Shown here piece by piece: positions 5,953 through 7,385 of a DNA stretch of 7,385 nt. The notes beneath the pieces are model-generated. The model searched no databases. It had not been told where the DNA came from and saw nothing but the letters and a program-made list of their open reading frames with translations. The stretch lies in assembly GCA_937871705.1 (NCBI GenBank), contig CALMOO010000118.1:2434-9818 (forward strand). Direction: 5' to 3'. The stretch's first letter is position 1; each line of letters opens with the position of its first letter. A program made the translations under genes and the position numbers. Source of the DNA: an uncultured Hymenobacter sp. GTDB taxonomy: Bacteria > Bacteroidota > Bacteroidia > Cytophagales > Hymenobacteraceae.

Positions 5953-7385
5953 CTATTGTCCGCCCTGCTGCATATAGGGCCCGAGCACTGCCATCGCCTT
6001 CTTGGCACGAGTCTCGTCGCCGACCTGCGCGGCGGCCTGGTACACGCTCTGGAGCGTGAGCAGGTAGCCCCTCTCAGCATCGTCGAAGAGTGCGGCGTCG
6101 TGGGTCTGGTAGTAGCTCAGTATCTGGATGCTGCGGTCGGTTAGCTTGTCGAGGATGGCGTTGGCCTTGGCCTTCTCGCCCACCGCGTAGAGCACTGGCA
6201 CCAGCTGCGGTGTGTAGTAGTCGTAGGGCACGGCTGCGTCGGGCATCACGGCTAGGCACTTATCGGCCACCTCTTTAGCCTTGGGCAGGTCGCCGGCCTG
6301 CACGTACGCATTAGCCAGCCGGGCAAACTTGTCGCGGTAGTTGGCCGGGAAGCGCAGGTTGTTTTCGTCATAAAAGACGTTGGCATTATTCAAGCCGCGA
6401 TACTGGAATTTGTGCATCAGCTCGTCGTAGCAGATGGACTTCTCCACGTAGCCCTCGTCGGAGCGCGGATTGTAGTCGGCGGGCTTCAGCGGCAGCAGGC
6501 GGTAGGCCATGCCTTCGAGCTGGAAGTAGGGCTGCAGGTTCATGTAGTCGCCGGGCGCTACCGTCGAGCTGAAGTAGATGGGCCGCTTCCAATTATTAGT
6601 GGCAATCATATCCAGAATCACCAGGTTTTTCTTCTCAATGGCGCGCTTGCCCATGCTCCAGTCCAAGCGGCTCACTAACTGATGCTCCCGGTCTTTCGGG
6701 ATGATGCCCAGCGCCTTCACCGCCGCCGTATCGACGGGTAGGAAGAACTGGCTCGTCGGGAAAGTCGTCACCTCGGGGCCACCCTCGCCATAGGTTTGGC
6801 GCAGCAACGGGCTGTTCTGGCCCACTAGGCCGATAAACTCCTTTAGGTTCAGGTCTTTTACCGATGCATTAGGGTTGTAGTACAGGATGTCGTTGTTGCC
6901 CTGCGAGTAGCTCGCATCGCCCATCGAGATGGGCAGGCCGTCCGACTTATACGCGCGGCGCTTCATCTGCTGGATGTACCAGTCGGTGTTCAAGTACGAG
7001 AGCACGGCCACGCGCACGTCGGTGCGCACGCCTTCCACCTCCTGGGCATACCAGAGCGGGAAGGTATCGTTGTCGCCGTTGGTGAACAGAATGGCGTTCG
7101 GCGCGCAGCTATTGAGCAAGTTCTTGGCCGAGTCGACCGAGTTATAGCGGCCCGAGCGGTCGTGGTCGTTCCAACCCTGCGCAACCAGGATGCCCGGCGC
7201 CAGCACGCCCAGCAGAATGGCTACCGCCGCCCGTACGCCATCGGCCTTCACCGCCGAGCGCAGCAGCTCAGCAATACCGAGCACGCCCAGGCCTATCCAA
7301 ATCGCAAACGCGAACGTGGCCCCGCAGAACGTATAGTCACGCTCGCGCGGCTCCAATGGCGGCTGGTTGAGGTACACGATAATGG
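5953..7385 (-). CDS. DUF2723 / glycosyltransferase family 117 membrane protein, C-terminal part; 5' partial
   Basis: C-terminal 476 residues of a protein that is usually around 1000 residues; the frame is open to the right edge. The GTG at 7377 is not the start: it falls inside a conserved block reading IIVYLNQPPLEPRERDYTF. Counting from nt 7383, two membrane segments are visible (about 20-41 and 50-69). A large soluble part follows, expected in the periplasm, with the family block NGDNDTFPLWYAQEVEG (102-118), then RTDVRV and LNTDWYIQQMKRRAY. Near the C-terminus, about 349-382 (FARLANAYVQAGDLPKAKEVADKCLAVMPD-like) resembles a tetratricopeptide helix pair. The family is thought to transfer a lipid-linked sugar, probably mannose, to exported proteins. 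The catalytic N-terminal membrane region is outside the window, so activity cannot be judged here. A terminator follows the TAG at 5953-5955. Confidence 0.92.
   Translation of the reverse strand, partial: IIVYLNQPPLEPRERDYTFCGATFAFAIWIGLGVLGIAELLRSAVKADGVRAAVAILLGVLAPGILVAQGWNDHDRSGRYNSVDSAKNLLNSCAPNAILFTNGDNDTFPLWYAQEVEGVRTDVRVAVLSYLNTDWYIQQMKRRAYKSDGLPISMGDASYSQGNNDILYYNPNASVKDLNLKEFIGLVGQNSPLLRQTYGEGGPEVTTFPTSQFFLPVDTAAVKALGIIPKDREHQLVSRLDWSMGKRAIEKKNLVILDMIATNNWKRPIYFSSTVAPGDYMNLQPYFQLEGMAYRLLPLKPADYNPRSDEGYVEKSICYDELMHKFQYRGLNNANVFYDENNLRFPANYRDKFARLANAYVQAGDLPKAKEVADKCLAVMPDAAVPYDYYTPQLVPVLYAVGEKAKANAILDKLTDRSIQILSYYQTHDAALFDDAERGYLLTLQSVYQAAAQVGDETRAKKAMAVLGPYMQQGGQ

Overview
The window looks like ordinary chromosomal sequence from a GC-rich member of the Bacteroidota, most probably Hymenobacter or a close relative (Cytophagales). 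This rests on the gene families: a GH3/serine-hydrolase fusion of Bacteroidota type and a DUF2723 (GT117) membrane protein whose family is centred on this phylum. It also rests on high GC in most genes, no clear Shine-Dalgarno sequences, and a promoter-like TATTTTTC box close to the Bacteroidota consensus TAnnTTTG. The assignment is from recognition, not from a search.

Layout, left to right. (1) nt 1-3045, plus strand: 5'-truncated gene for a large exported enzyme that joins a two-domain NagZ-type GH3 beta-N-acetylglucosaminidase to a beta-lactamase-fold serine hydrolase. (2) nt 3069-3506, minus strand: small hypothetical protein resembling STAS/SpoIIAA-like domains, convergent with gene 1 (23-nt gap). 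(3) nt 3666-5294, plus strand: complete AMP-forming acyl-CoA ligase, divergent from gene 2 across 159 nt. (4) nt 5311-5811, minus strand: exported DUF2059 protein, convergent with gene 3 (16-nt gap) and clearly more AT-rich than its neighbours. (5) nt 5953-7385, minus strand: C-terminal part of a DUF2723/GT117 glycosyltransferase-like membrane protein, running off the right edge. The 141 nt between genes 5 and 4 hold a rho-independent terminator that reads best on the minus strand (end of gene 5), a short dyad and a candidate promoter for gene 4.

No two neighbouring genes form an obvious operon. Gene 1 fits cell-wall muropeptide breakdown: its two halves match, domain for domain, the NagZ and AmiE enzymes encoded by separate neighbouring genes in the Bacillus subtilis MurNAc-recovery operon. 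Gene 5 fits envelope protein O-glycosylation, gene 3 fatty-acid or organic-acid activation, and gene 4 the periplasm. No RNA gene, insertion sequence, CRISPR array or phage gene was seen.

The most unusual signal is at DNA level. The heptamer GGGGTAG (or its complement CTACCCC) occurs 14 times between nt 47 and 5223, on both strands, in two codon phases and once between genes, against roughly one to two expected for this composition. It is absent from the last 2.1 kb. It behaves like a genome-wide signal word (Chi-like, KOPS-like or uptake-like) rather than a protein-coding constraint.
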